The position numbers and the translations under genes are program-made. Below are positions 6,341 through 6,574 of a stretch of 6,574 bases of DNA, piece after piece; the stretch's first letter is position 1; each line of letters starts with the position of its first letter. The notes below the pieces were generated by a model. That model saw only the letters and a program-made list of their open reading frames with translations. It did no database searches and had not been told where the DNA came from. Source of the DNA: Spirochaetaceae bacterium. GTDB taxonomy: Bacteria > Spirochaetota > Spirochaetia > Treponematales > Breznakiellaceae. Where the stretch lies: positions 1 to 6,574 of the forward strand of contig JAITHR010000179.1 of assembly GCA_031279895.1 (NCBI GenBank), written 5' to 3'.

Positions 6341-6370
6341 AGTATACCACAGGCCAGCCTGTTTTCATAA
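6341..6370 (-). promoter_or_regulatory. Promoter of the helicase operon with an operator-like palindrome
   Basis: On the minus strand TATACT (6346-6341, 5 of 6 to the -10 consensus) lies 18 bp after TTATGA (6370-6365, a weak -35). Transcription should begin near 6334, giving a leader of about 30 nt to the GTG start. The spacer holds ACAGG-CTGG-CCTGT (6349-6362), a 5-bp inverted repeat placed where a bound repressor would block RNA polymerase. The -35 and the palindrome align with the repeat terminus TTATGAAACAGCCGG...GGCTG seen at 6554-6574, so this promoter region looks derived from a repeat end. Confidence 0.6.
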
Positions 6371-6574
6371 CCCGCCGGCGGCGCCGGAGGCACAGCATGG
6401 CCGCCTGTTGTTTCCGAGTAGTGCAACACCCTGTCCGCTGCCTCCGACCCGTCTCCGACGGTTCCGGCGGCTTCCTGTGTTGCACCCCTCGGCGGTCAAC
6501 GACTGCTTACAGGCGCGGCACGGGAAGCTTTTGTGCCGCCGCCGCTGGCGGGCTTATGAAACAGCCGGAGGCTG
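6353..6574. repeat. Large nested inverted-repeat element upstream of the helicase (runs off the window)
   Basis: Arms of about 36 bp face each other: 6358-6393 reads as the approximate reverse complement of 6533-6568, sharing TTCATAA/TTATGAA, GCCCGCC/GGCGGGC-type blocks and GTGCC/GGCAC. Inside is a perfect 9-bp inverted repeat, GTGCAACAC (6421-6429) and GTGTTGCAC (6477-6485). The family core CAACGACTG is at 6497-6505, GGGAAGCTTTTGTGCC at 6522-6537, and the terminal GAAACAGCCGGAGG at 6558-6571, identical to that in the array. GGCACAGCATGGCCGC (6389-6404) matches the flank of the repeat at 3312-3327. No gene is visible here; the helicase frame extends upstream to 6429 only because this sequence happens to lack stops. 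Confidence 0.8.

Noticed and set aside
6349..6362. LexA (SOS) box
   Set aside because: The palindrome reads ACAGG-N4-CCTGT, which matches neither CTGT-N8-ACAG nor GAAC-N4-GTTC.
6304..6429. N-terminal extension of the helicase to the upstream ATG at 6429
   Set aside because: The extra residues come from repeat and promoter DNA, have no family similarity, and would place the -10 element inside the coding region.

Overview
The window is GC-rich bacterial DNA. It carries five protein genes in two head-to-head (convergent) blocks, and every gap between the blocks is filled by one family of palindromic repeats. The most likely source is a spirochaete, perhaps of the Treponema type. This rests on a relaxed lipobox (LNSC) on a TPR lipoprotein and on the general gene style, so the assignment is tentative. 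No ribosomal or tRNA gene is present to confirm it.

Layout from left to right: a TPR-repeat lipoprotein (66-764, +); an array of roughly 130-bp repeat units (about 717-1145); a metallo-beta-lactamase/beta-CASP RNase-like protein (1169-2584, +) followed after 4 bp by a SpoU-family 23S rRNA methyltransferase of the RlmB type (2589-3347, +); a single repeat copy (about 3298-3470); and on the minus strand a UvrD/PcrA-type helicase (4264-6303) followed, with a 4-bp ATGA overlap, by a short protein resembling a collapsed class III aminotransferase (3431-4267). A large inverted-repeat structure of the same family (6353 to the window end) lies upstream of the helicase.

The housekeeping content is RNA processing and ribosome modification on the plus strand and DNA repair on the minus strand. 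No metabolic pathway links the two blocks. The unusual part is the repeat family. Its left end supplies the last residues and the stop codon of two plus-strand proteins in the same frame (PQPPAVP-stop and PQPPAVS-stop). Its right end supplies the last residues and stop of the minus-strand aminotransferase-like protein. A further degenerate end appears to form the -35 region and an operator-like palindrome in the helicase promoter. The family therefore looks like a dispersed palindromic element that has been absorbed into gene ends and promoters, similar in concept to Rickettsia palindromic elements. I do not recognise it as a described family. Whether it is new cannot be settled without a database search.
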